A stretch of DNA of 8,268 bases from Trebonia sp. (GTDB lineage Bacteria; Actinomycetota; Actinomycetes; Streptosporangiales; Streptosporangiaceae). Numbering within the stretch: position 1 is the stretch's first letter; every line of letters begins with the position of its first letter. The notes under the pieces are model-generated. The model was not told the origin of the DNA. It saw only the letters and a program-made list of their open reading frames with translations, and did not search any database. Of the stretch, positions 1 through 6,608 are shown one piece after another. The stretch spans positions 1 to 8,268 of the forward strand of contig JASHPP010000147.1 of assembly GCA_030038035.1 (NCBI GenBank), in the 5' to 3' direction. The position numbers were made by a program, and so were the translations under genes.

Positions 1-135
1 CTCGTCGCTGTCGCGCCCGAAACGGATGACGCTGTGGCCCGCCTCGGCCAGCGCTTCGCTTTCCTGATCCACCACCCGGTTCTCGCCGCTCGGCCCGTCG
101 GAACGACAGCGGTTGTGGACCAGCATGACCTTCAT
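1..135 (-). CDS. Glycosyltransferase, GT-B fold (GT4-like), N-terminal fragment
   Basis: Only the first 45 codons are in the window; the gene continues past position 1. The translation begins MKVMLVHNR and contains a SGENRVVDQE segment followed by EALAEAGHSV. This is the typical first beta-strand, glycine-rich loop and first helix of actinobacterial GT-B glycosyltransferases of the GT4/GT1-like group, which transfer a sugar from a nucleotide donor to a growing lipid-linked saccharide at the cytoplasmic face. The start ATG (133-135) shares an ATGA with the stop of the Wzy-type gene, so it is very likely translationally coupled. An AAAGGG stretch just upstream, inside the wzy-like gene, can serve as ribosome binding site. 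Donor and acceptor cannot be inferred from this fragment. The family call is good, the specificity unknown. Confidence 0.8.
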   Translation of the reverse strand, partial: MKVMLVHNRCRSDGPSGENRVVDQESEALAEAGHSVIRFGRDSDE

Positions 136-1451
136 GCCAGCGCCCTTTCTATTCGGGACGGCAGATCATCTCGGAAGGGCGCGAGCAGCGAATCACCGCG
201 CGGCGGAGTGAGCAGGGAGGCCGCCAGCGCGAGTTCGAGAAGGTAGGCCGAGGCGTCGCTGAGGCCAGTCTCGGTGAGCGAGGTCACCATGAGGTACGTC
301 ACGAGGAACAGCGCGATCGCGGTTCGCGCGCCACGCGGCCGGAAGTAGGCGGTCACGAGCACGAACAGCAGCAGCGAGACGCAGATGCCCACGCCGACAA
401 GGCCGAGGTCGTAGTAGGCGGCGAGCCAGTTGCTGTCGATCGGCAGGCCGTCGAAGCCCTTGTTCGACAGGCCGTACCCGAAGATGAGCTGGAACCTGTC
501 GCGGGGAGCATTGAGCACGAGGGTCCAGACATTTGTCCGGCCGGTCAGGTCGGTCAGCTCCTGCGTGCTCTCGCCACGGGCCAGCCAGGTCGTCAGCGCG
601 CCCGAGAACGCGATGACCGCCACGGAGACCGCGATCGCGACGACGGTGAACAGCCGCCGGACACGAGCCTGGACCGTGAACATGCGCAAGCCCGCCACGA
701 GCAGGCCGGCGAACAGGGCGACCAGTTCTGTCCTCGTGTGTGTCAGGAACAGCATCCCCGCGATGACCAGGCCGGCCACCAGGGTCACGCGTCTTTTCGT
801 CTCACCGCAGAACCACAGGACGACCAGTATCCCGAGCGCGACCGCCGAGTAGTCCGACACCTGCACGGGGGTGATCGGCCAGAACTCGCCCGACAGCCTC
901 CCCTCGGCAAGTGCCCGCCCGGGAACTATGAGCAGGCCGAGCAGCACGGTGCCGAGCACGCCGAACAAGGCCACCAGGTGGGCCTTGACGAGCAGCAGGT
1001 CGCGCCGGTCCCACAGGGGGGTCAGCAGCCAGAGCGTGCCGACGAAGGCGGTCAGCCGGCAGGTCCGGTACGCGGTGGCGATAAATTTCCCGGCCTCCGG
1101 GTTCACGCCGGAGATGACCGCCGCGAGGACCAGGCAGGTCAGCAAGCACATGAACATGTTGGGGCGGATGAGCAGCCGGCGGTTCACGGACATCGCAAGC
1201 GCCAGTGCCAGCGGCAGCGCGCCCTGGGTGATGAGCCTGCCGACGACGGAGGGGATCGGCACGATCAGCGGCAGTCCGTTCCAGGCGCCCTTGTAGAACG
1301 GCACGACGTTGATGAACAGCAGCACCCACGCCGCGTACACCCTGCGCCGGAACGTGCGATCACGCAGCTCATCGAACCGCAGCAGGCGCGCGGTGGGTCG
1401 CAGCAGCTGCAAGCCACGGCGCGGCGCGTAGGCGACAACGGACGAAGCCAT
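132..1451 (-). CDS. Wzy/O-antigen-ligase-type polysaccharide polymerase (integral membrane)
   Basis: The 439-residue product is strongly hydrophobic, with roughly 10-12 predicted membrane segments (for example about residues 38-56, 98-114, 152-176, 200-216, 222-256, 267-284, 346-370, 376-392 and 400-414). A soluble loop at about 285-345 carries GRTNVW, then FGYGLSNKG and DSNWLAAYYDLGLVG. The pattern of GR..W, a P/G-rich turn, DSNW and a GLVG membrane entry is that of the O-antigen ligase/polymerase (Wzy_C-like) superfamily. LTHTRTELVALFAG (237-250) matches the conserved segment before the loop. These proteins join undecaprenyl-linked repeat units, or ligate polymer to an acceptor, on the outer face of the membrane. 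The frame is open up to 1661, but the upstream 70 residues are Arg/Gly-rich and lie inside the preceding gene. I therefore chose ATG 1449-1451, 14 bases after that gene's stop, with a GGGG upstream. Polymerase is favoured over ligase because two Wzz-like genes are adjacent. Confidence 0.85.
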   Translation of the reverse strand: MASSVVAYAPRRGLQLLRPTARLLRFDELRDRTFRRRVYAAWVLLFINVVPFYKGAWNGLPLIVPIPSVVGRLITQGALPLALALAMSVNRRLLIRPNMFMCLLTCLVLAAVISGVNPEAGKFIATAYRTCRLTAFVGTLWLLTPLWDRRDLLLVKAHLVALFGVLGTVLLGLLIVPGRALAEGRLSGEFWPITPVQVSDYSAVALGILVVLWFCGETKRRVTLVAGLVIAGMLFLTHTRTELVALFAGLLVAGLRMFTVQARVRRLFTVVAIAVSVAVIAFSGALTTWLARGESTQELTDLTGRTNVWTLVLNAPRDRFQLIFGYGLSNKGFDGLPIDSNWLAAYYDLGLVGVGICVSLLLFVLVTAYFRPRGARTAIALFLVTYLMVTSLTETGLSDASAYLLELALAASLLTPPRGDSLLAPFRDDLPSRIERALA

Positions 1452-1465
1452 ACCGGCGCTGACCC

Positions 1466-3115
1466 CTAGCTCAGCCGGCCGGCGTCCAGCAGGGCACCGG
1501 AACCTGACGGCAGCCCCAGGCTCGCATCGGACTTGTCCGCGCCGACGAGCACGGCCGACACGAGCGACACCCCGGCCAGCCGGACCATCTCGCCGATGGC
1601 CTGCAGCCTGGCCCACGACGATCGCCCGGCGGTGACGACGGCGACCGCGCTGCTGGCCCACGTCGCCAGATGATCGCCGCCGTAGCCGGGATCGAGCGTT
1701 GCCAGCGTCAGCAGGACATCGACCGACGCGTAGGCCGCGCCTATCTGGTCGCTGAACGCCGAGCGCGGTGCCGTCGCCGAGCCGTCGCGGACGGGCGCGG
1801 ACGGAGCGATCTCCGCCGGGCCTGGCACGGCGAGCATCAGCGGTGTTTCCTGCGCCCGCAGCATGCCGACCCCCGGGCCCCTCATGCCAAGGACCGTCGC
1901 GGCAGGCGCTCCGCTGGCGAGGTCCGCCAGCATGACCTTGCGCCCCTCCTGCGCGATCGAGACCGCGAGTGAGGCCAGGGCGAGCGCCGCCACCTTCGGC
2001 TCGTCCACGGCTACGACCGCGAGCGCGCGGTGCCCGTCCTTCATCGAGACCGCCTCGCGCAGGTGCGCGACGATGCGCCTGATATCGGGGTCGTCTGCTC
2101 CGCCGATACCGCCCTGGCTGGCCGCCCTCTTGCGTCCGCCCGCCGTGGCGCCGACGCTGAGCTTCACCGGAGCGCCGAGAGCCCGCGCGATGTCATCGCG
2201 CCTGCGCAGCCGGTCGGACGTCACGGCCCCGATCACGACGATGCCCAGCCCCAGGGCCAGACCGCCCACCAGCCCGTAGACGGCGTAGATGAGCACCCAC
2301 TTCTTCGTGGAGTACGCGAGCGCCTCGGCCGAGTCGAGCACCACGCTGCCCTTGATGGCGGCCAGCGTCTGGCTGCCTGCCTGGTTCTCGGCGATGGCCT
2401 CCTGGAGCACGCTCAGCGACAGGGCGGCCTGGCTCTCCTGGGCCTGCACCTTCTTGAGCTCGGCCTGCTGCGCCGACGTCTTGGGCTCGCGCTCGACGGC
2501 GGCGACCTTCGCTTCCAGGGACGCCACGCTCTGCATGTCCCCTGGCACTTCCTGCTGCATGGACTGGGTGACCACCTGCTGAGCCTGCTCCTGCTGCTCG
2601 GCCCGCAGCTGCAGGTACGAGCTGGCTATCGCGTTGGCCCTGCTGACCGCCTCGCTGCTGGTCTTCGCGCTCGCCGTGATCTGCAGCACGCGTTCGGTAA
2701 CGATCGTGACCGAGTACGAGGCGGCAAAGCTGCCGAGGCTCTGGTGAATTCCGAGCTTGGCCATGGCAAGCTCGGCCACCGGGTGGCTCTCGGCGATCGC
2801 CTGCTCGTCGAAGACCGCCTCCGACGGGTTCTCGTCGACCCCGTACGTGATCAGCACCGAGGTCTGGGCCCTGTGCGCGGGCGGGTCGATCTTGAAGAAG
2901 CCCAGGCCGATCACGATACCGACGAGGGCAAGCGCGCACACCAGCCGCGCCTTGCGGTGAATGGCCGCCCAGATGTAGCCCAGGCTCACGAGGCCGGCGG
3001 CCACATCGGCCGGCTGGTCCTCGGGCAGGATGAAGTCGGGAAAGGCTGTGAGCCGCGCGGGACCGTCATGGTCCCCGTTCAGTGAGTACGTCACCGCCTG
3101 CTCACGTTCCGTCAT
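1466..3115 (-). CDS. Wzz-type chain-length determinant with degenerate BY-kinase-like domain (long paralogue)
   Basis: The product has 549 residues. A cytoplasmic N-terminus (about 1-57) precedes membrane segment 1 (about 58-75). An extracytoplasmic region follows (about 76-272), with a Gln/Glu/Ala-rich stretch at about 157-250 that should form coiled coil. Membrane segment 2 spans about 273-298. The motif DRLRRRDDIARALGAPV (301-317) is typical of the stretch after TM2 in Wzz/BY-kinase proteins. The C-terminal part (about 345-549) follows the Rossmann-like layout of bacterial tyrosine kinases, with strand ALAVVAV, helix ALASLAVSIAQEGRK, strand VMLADL and later VAVVTAG and AVLVGAD. The Walker A position reads AVDEPKVAAL and lacks the GxxGxGKS/T loop. 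Walker B is also not intact and there is no C-terminal tyrosine cluster, so ATP-dependent kinase activity is unlikely. The Wzz role in polymer length control or export is family knowledge. GGAG lies 8 bases before ATG. The gene overlaps the preceding one by ATGA. Confidence 0.82.
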   Translation of the reverse strand: MTEREQAVTYSLNGDHDGPARLTAFPDFILPEDQPADVAAGLVSLGYIWAAIHRKARLVCALALVGIVIGLGFFKIDPPAHRAQTSVLITYGVDENPSEAVFDEQAIAESHPVAELAMAKLGIHQSLGSFAASYSVTIVTERVLQITASAKTSSEAVSRANAIASSYLQLRAEQQEQAQQVVTQSMQQEVPGDMQSVASLEAKVAAVEREPKTSAQQAELKKVQAQESQAALSLSVLQEAIAENQAGSQTLAAIKGSVVLDSAEALAYSTKKWVLIYAVYGLVGGLALGLGIVVIGAVTSDRLRRRDDIARALGAPVKLSVGATAGGRKRAASQGGIGGADDPDIRRIVAHLREAVSMKDGHRALAVVAVDEPKVAALALASLAVSIAQEGRKVMLADLASGAPAATVLGMRGPGVGMLRAQETPLMLAVPGPAEIAPSAPVRDGSATAPRSAFSDQIGAAYASVDVLLTLATLDPGYGGDHLATWASSAVAVVTAGRSSWARLQAIGEMVRLAGVSLVSAVLVGADKSDASLGLPSGSGALLDAGRLS

Positions 3116-4425
3116 CGTCTACTCTCCGTCACTAGGCCGACCATGCGGGTTGGCGTTTGGTGTTGGTCCAACCGCGCCAGCTGTGGCAGGCGCCCGGTTG
3201 TCTGGTCACCTGACTCGGGGTTGGCCACCAAGATTCCCGCGATGGTCCGGCCGGCGCCAGCGGCGGCGGCGGCGACGCGGACCAGTTGCTTCGCGGTGAC
3301 CGCGCCGGCGGTAACCGCCAGCAGCGTGACGTCGGCGCGCGGCGTGCCGGCGAGGCGAGGCGCCTGCGGGCTGACGACGTCGACGACGACGGTCAGGGCT
3401 TGCGCGGGCGGCTGGGAGATGTCCTCGTGGTTGGTCACCAGCACCCGGAGGTTCCCCGCGTCCTGTCCTGTCGCGGCGCCGCCCGCCGCCCGCAGGGCGG
3501 TCGCCTCCCTGGTGGCCTGACATGGGCCGATCACCAGCGCGGTGGGAATGCCTTGCCCGGCGGCGGACACCGCGAGCTGGGGCCCTAGCGCGAGAGCCGC
3601 GCGGTCCGGCGACAGCGACAGCACCGCCACCGACCCGGCGCCGCCGTGACCGGCCTGCCAGGGCAGGCCGAGCTCGCGAAGCGCGCGCTGCAGGAGCCAC
3701 GCGTCGCCCGCCCGGGGTTCGCAGTGCCAGAAAAGCCTCGTCCAGCCGGCCGCATCGGCCGGGGAGCTGGCGCGGACGCCGGCCAGGACGGGTACCCCGA
3801 TCGAGTCGGCGATGGCGTCGCGCTTGCGCAGCCGGCGGTCGTTACCCCAGATCGCGAGCACCGCGATGAGCGCGACCAGCGCGCCTGCCGCGGCGCCAGA
3901 CGCGGCCGCCTCGTAAACACGGGTGGTGCGGGGCTTCGCGATCGCGGTCGCCGCGGGCTGCAGCAGCTCGGCTGGCTGCTGCCCGGCAGGATTGCTGGCG
4001 GCGGTGATATAGGCGATGTAGCTGCGGGTGACAGCGTTCGCCGTCCGTTCCGCCTGCTGTGCGGTCTCGCCCTGGGCGCTGATCGATATGGTCAGCGAGC
4101 CCGCCTCAGCGACCGTGATCCGGTGCTGCAGCGCCGCGAGGGAGACTGACAGGTCAGCGGTGCGCAGCGCGGCCAGGAGCACCGGCACGCTGGTGACGAC
4201 GACAGACTGCGTGGAGACGTTGACGGAAGGCGTCTGCCCGCCGGCCGTTGAGGCGTTGAGCGGAGGGGGGAGAACGACGAGCGCGCTTGCCGTGTACACC
4301 TGGGGCTGAGCCGCGAAGTACACGGTGTTCCCGATCAACCCCAAGGCCACGATCGTGCCCGCCACGATCTTGTGCCGCCACACGGTCGTGGCTGACCTCT
4401 TCAGATCCAGCGCCTGCCCGCTCAC
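3112..4425 (-). CDS. Wzz-type chain-length determinant with degenerate BY-kinase-like domain (short paralogue)
   Basis: The product has 437 residues and is first in its operon. TM1 lies at about 19-38, a short extracytoplasmic domain at about 39-172 and TM2 at about 173-193. The post-TM2 motif DRRLRKRDAIADSIGVPV (196-213) is clearly related to that of the downstream paralogue. PAATAIAKPRTTR (157-169) keeps the prolines usual before TM2 in Wzz proteins. The cytoplasmic part (about 240-437) has kinase-like strands (SVAVLSL, TALVIG, LTVVVDV, VTLLAVTAG, AGILVAN). LSPDRAALALG replaces the Walker A loop, so the P-loop Gly/Lys/Ser residues are absent; an Asp survives in VVVDV. There is no tyrosine-rich tail. 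I infer a non-catalytic, structural or regulatory partner of the 549-residue protein in polysaccharide export. The start is GTG (4423-4425). A TGA directly before it in frame makes it the first possible start, and a CGGAGG lies 4 bases upstream. Confidence 0.8.
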   Translation of the reverse strand: MSGQALDLKRSATTVWRHKIVAGTIVALGLIGNTVYFAAQPQVYTASALVVLPPPLNASTAGGQTPSVNVSTQSVVVTSVPVLLAALRTADLSVSLAALQHRITVAEAGSLTISISAQGETAQQAERTANAVTRSYIAYITAASNPAGQQPAELLQPAATAIAKPRTTRVYEAAASGAAAGALVALIAVLAIWGNDRRLRKRDAIADSIGVPVLAGVRASSPADAAGWTRLFWHCEPRAGDAWLLQRALRELGLPWQAGHGGAGSVAVLSLSPDRAALALGPQLAVSAAGQGIPTALVIGPCQATREATALRAAGGAATGQDAGNLRVLVTNHEDISQPPAQALTVVVDVVSPQAPRLAGTPRADVTLLAVTAGAVTAKQLVRVAAAAAGAGRTIAGILVANPESGDQTTGRLPQLARLDQHQTPTRMVGLVTESRR

Positions 4426-4429
4426 TCAG

Positions 4430-4435
4430 CCTCCG
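4430..4435 (-). promoter_or_regulatory. Ribosome binding site of the short Wzz-like gene
   Basis: On the minus strand this reads CGGAGG and ends 4 bases before the GTG start at 4425. The spacing is slightly short, but it is the only candidate, because an in-frame TGA sits directly upstream of the GTG. Confidence 0.6.
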
Positions 4436-4535
4436 GGAGAGTACTCTGCCATCGAATAAGAGCGCACGGGCGGCGTGGTGATACGGCTGCGCAAAGGTAG
4501 ATTTGCCGGACCGCGGACTACGGCGCGGCGCCACA

Positions 4536-4554
4536 GGCGGCCAGCCCGGCCGCC
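4536..4554. repeat. Perfect inverted repeat, 7-bp arms and 5-base loop
   Basis: GGCGGCC, a 5-base spacer (AGCCC), then GGCCGCC form a perfect hairpin or dyad in the middle of the divergent intergenic region. It has no T-tract, so it is not a standard intrinsic terminator. It could be an operator for a dimeric regulator, a transcript hairpin, or chance in very GC-rich DNA. Confidence 0.55.
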
Positions 4555-4660
4555 CGGATGCCACCGGCTGTATCAGGCCGCGGTCCTCCCCGATCTCCTG
4601 CATGCACACGCGTCAGCTGCTTAGTCCAGCCCGGGCAGCCGAAGGAGATTAGGGACAGAC

Positions 4661-5971
4661 GTGAACAAGCCACCCCCGCCGAAGACTGCCAAGGTCGGCC
4701 TCTTCGGCATCCTCGGTTCCGGGAACTCGGGCAACGACGCGTCTATGGAGACCGTGCTCGACTACCTCGCGGCCGCCCACCCGGACGCCATCGTCGATGT
4801 CATGGGCGGCGGGACGCCCGAGCAGATGCGCACCAGGTACGGCATCGCGATCACGCCCCTGTACTGGTACTCCAAACATGAGGGCCGCATGCCGGGCCCG
4901 GTGGCGGCCCCGGTCAAGGCCCTCGGCAAGGGGCTTGACGTGTTCAGGACGATGTCCTGGGTACGCCGCCACGACGTGGTGATCATGCCGGGCACCGGCC
5001 CGCTTGAGCTCACCTTGCCGGTGCGGCCGTGGGGATACCCGTTCACGCTGCTCGTGGTCGCGGTGTCCGGGAGAATCTTCCGCACCAAGGTCGCGCTGGT
5101 GAGCGTCGGGGCCGGCCCCGTCAGGCAGCGGACCAGCCGGTGGCTATCCAACGCGACCGCACGGCTGGCGTGCTACCGGTCCTACCGCGACGAACACTCG
5201 CTTGCGGCGATGCGGGCCCGGGGCATCGACACGTCGCGGGATCGCGTGTATCCCGACCTCGTCTTCGGCGTCCCGGCCCCGCCGTACGAGCCCGGGGACC
5301 TGCGGGCAGTCGGAGTCGGCGTGATGGCGTATCACGGGGGAAACGACGACAGGGCGCAAGCGGCGGAGATCCACTCGTCTTATGTGGAGAAGATGACGCA
5401 GTTCACCAGCTGGCTCGTGAACTCCGGCCATCGGGTGCGGCTTTTCGGCGGGGACAGCAAGTTCGACTGGGACGTCGCCGACCAGGTGCTGGCCGCCGTA
5501 CGGCGCGAGCGGCCAGATCTCGGCCCGGCAGTGGTGTCCGCCGAACGCGCCGATTCCTACGCCGACCTCATGCGGCTCATGTCCCCCATGGGAACGGTGG
5601 TCGCCACCCGCTACCACAATGTGATGTGCGCGCTGAAACTCTGCAAGCCGACCATATCCCTTGGCTATTCACGAAAGTTCGCCGACCTGATGACCGACAT
5701 GGGGCTGGCGGAATTCAGCCTTTCCGCGAACTCGTTCAGCGTCGCCCAGCTCATCGAGCAGTTCGAGGCGGTCAAGACACGGCACGCCGAATTGCGGCAG
5801 CAGATGGCGGAAGCGAACGCGGCGAACATGCGCGCCCTGGACGACCAGTTCACGGTCTTGTCGCAAGTGCTGTTCGACGAAGACAGCGGGGACGAGGGGG
5901 ACGGCGGGGGCAAGGCCGTTCCCGCGAGCCCTCGGGGCCGTCACGCGGCCGAGTCGGCCGTCAGGAGATGA
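4661..5971 (+). CDS. Polysaccharide pyruvyltransferase family protein
   Basis: The product has 436 residues and no signal peptide. It belongs to the polysaccharide pyruvyltransferase (CsaB/WcaK-like) family, which moves pyruvate from phosphoenolpyruvate onto sugar hydroxyls to form an acidic ketal. The N-terminal KVGLFGILGSGNSGNDA (11-27) matches the family's glycine/asparagine-rich first loop. VVIMPGTGPLEL (106-117) and VALVSVGAGPV (144-154) form the next core strands. YRSYRDEHSLAAMRARGI (172-189) and VYPDLVF (196-202) are the usual RD..S...L...G and PDL.F motifs. The C-terminal domain carries ATRYHNVMCALKLCKPT (315-331) and GYSRKFADLM (335-344), the R.H...A.....P...Y..K..DLM signature. After about residue 405 a Gly/Asp/Glu-rich and then basic tail appears dispensable. 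GTG is preceded by AGGGA at a 6-base spacing. It is the only plus-strand gene here, and its last 11 bases overlap the PIG-L gene. The sugar target is unknown. Confidence 0.88.
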   Translation: MNKPPPPKTAKVGLFGILGSGNSGNDASMETVLDYLAAAHPDAIVDVMGGGTPEQMRTRYGIAITPLYWYSKHEGRMPGPVAAPVKALGKGLDVFRTMSWVRRHDVVIMPGTGPLELTLPVRPWGYPFTLLVVAVSGRIFRTKVALVSVGAGPVRQRTSRWLSNATARLACYRSYRDEHSLAAMRARGIDTSRDRVYPDLVFGVPAPPYEPGDLRAVGVGVMAYHGGNDDRAQAAEIHSSYVEKMTQFTSWLVNSGHRVRLFGGDSKFDWDVADQVLAAVRRERPDLGPAVVSAERADSYADLMRLMSPMGTVVATRYHNVMCALKLCKPTISLGYSRKFADLMTDMGLAEFSLSANSFSVAQLIEQFEAVKTRHAELRQQMAEANAANMRALDDQFTVLSQVLFDEDSGDEGDGGGKAVPASPRGRHAAESAVRR

Positions 5972-6608
5972 CCAGCTTGGTGCACGTGAACGCCTCGGCG
6001 TAGCGCGCGCGGCACTCCACGCCGCGCAGGCGCGCCAGCCCGAGAAACGTCTCCGCTCCCCACCAATCGCGCTTGTGCTGTGAGGGGTAGTACTCGTCGA
6101 GCAGGTCGGCCTTCGCCCGCGCGATCTCGTCGGTCAGCGGGAAGTACGTGTTCGGCCGGGGCATGTCGCCGTCCCACTTGGGGACCTCGTAGCCGAGGCA
6201 GACCTGATCGCGGAAGGCCGTCGGCAGCACTTCCGCGATCGTCCGGTGGTCTTGATGCGCGTCGCCCGTGGCGGGCCCGAGGATGAGGTCGGGAGCGAAC
6301 GAGCGGGCCACGCCCTCGATAATCTCCTTGACCTGGGCCCAGACGGCCGGCAGCCGTCCCTCGGGCAGATCATGGAATTCGACCTCGAGGTCGGCGCCTG
6401 GCGTGAAGCCGCGCGCGGCCGCCCTGGCCTCGCGCTGCCGCTCCGGCGTTCCGGTGAGCAGCACATACCTGACCCGAAGCCCGTGCTGGCGTCCGGCGAG
6501 GCTGAGCAGGGTGCCACCCGCCGCGATCTCGATATCGTCCGGGTGCGCTCCGATCGCGAGCACCGACAGGGGCCCGCCGGCCGGTGCGTTCAGCCGCCAG
6601 CTGATCAC
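5961..6608 (-). CDS. PIG-L/LmbE-family deacetylase
   Basis: The 215-residue product is a normal single-domain length for the PIG-L family, zinc hydrolases that usually remove an N-acetyl group from GlcNAc-type sugars or sugar conjugates. VLAIGAHPDDIEIAAGG (16-32) holds the AHPDD motif, whose His and Asp bind zinc and act in catalysis. DAHQDHRTI (116-124) supplies the second conserved metal-binding histidine segment. The C-terminal RYAEAFTCTKLVI is the usual YAEAF ending. The start is GTG at 6606-6608, sharing GTGA with the stop of the nucleotidyltransferase gene, with an AGGTGG about 7 bases upstream. The frame stays open further upstream, but that part is Arg/Gly-rich shadow. Placement next to a sugar nucleotidyltransferase and a C-methyltransferase suggests it deacetylates the sugar made by that module or a repeat-unit intermediate (inference). 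The 3' end overlaps the convergent pyruvyltransferase gene by 11 bases. Confidence 0.88.
   Translation of the reverse strand: MISWRLNAPAGGPLSVLAIGAHPDDIEIAAGGTLLSLAGRQHGLRVRYVLLTGTPERQREARAAARGFTPGADLEVEFHDLPEGRLPAVWAQVKEIIEGVARSFAPDLILGPATGDAHQDHRTIAEVLPTAFRDQVCLGYEVPKWDGDMPRPNTYFPLTDEIARAKADLLDEYYPSQHKRDWWGAETFLGLARLRGVECRARYAEAFTCTKLVIS

Larger units (their letters stand above)
4426..4660. promoter_or_regulatory. Divergent intergenic region between the Wzz/Wzy operon and the pyruvyltransferase gene
   Basis: These 235 bases separate two divergently transcribed units, so promoters for both must lie here or overlap the gene starts. I see no convincing -35/-10 pair in either direction, which is common in actinomycetes. 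Visible structure includes a perfect 10-bp palindrome, AGAGTACTCT, at 4438-4447, close to the ribosome binding site of the minus-strand operon. There is also a 7-bp inverted repeat at 4536-4554. Open frames that cross the region look like out-of-frame shadows, not small genes. Confidence 0.55.

Noticed and set aside
738..1469. Plus-strand open frame (243 codons) opposite the Wzy-type gene
   Set aside because: It is Gln/His/Arg-rich low-complexity translation, typical of the antisense frame of a hydrophobic membrane protein.
1452..1661. Possible 70-residue N-terminal extension of the Wzy-type protein
   Set aside because: It would lie wholly within the 3' end of the preceding gene in another frame and is Arg/Gly-rich. 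The internal ATG gives a normal start just after the upstream stop.
2030..3085. Long plus-strand open frame (351 codons) opposite the long Wzz-like gene
   Set aside because: The translation is rich in Arg, His, Gly, Asp and Leu with no recognisable motif. The minus strand has a clear Wzz-like protein with membrane segments, so this is a GC-rich antisense shadow.
4599..4606. TGCATGCA palindrome upstream of the pyruvyltransferase gene
   Set aside because: Eight bases is too short to distinguish from chance, and it is not paired with any promoter element I can support.
5029..6003. Plus-strand open frame (324 codons) inside the pyruvyltransferase region
   Set aside because: It lies out of frame within a gene that has all its family motifs. 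The translation is Arg/Gly-rich without conserved segments.
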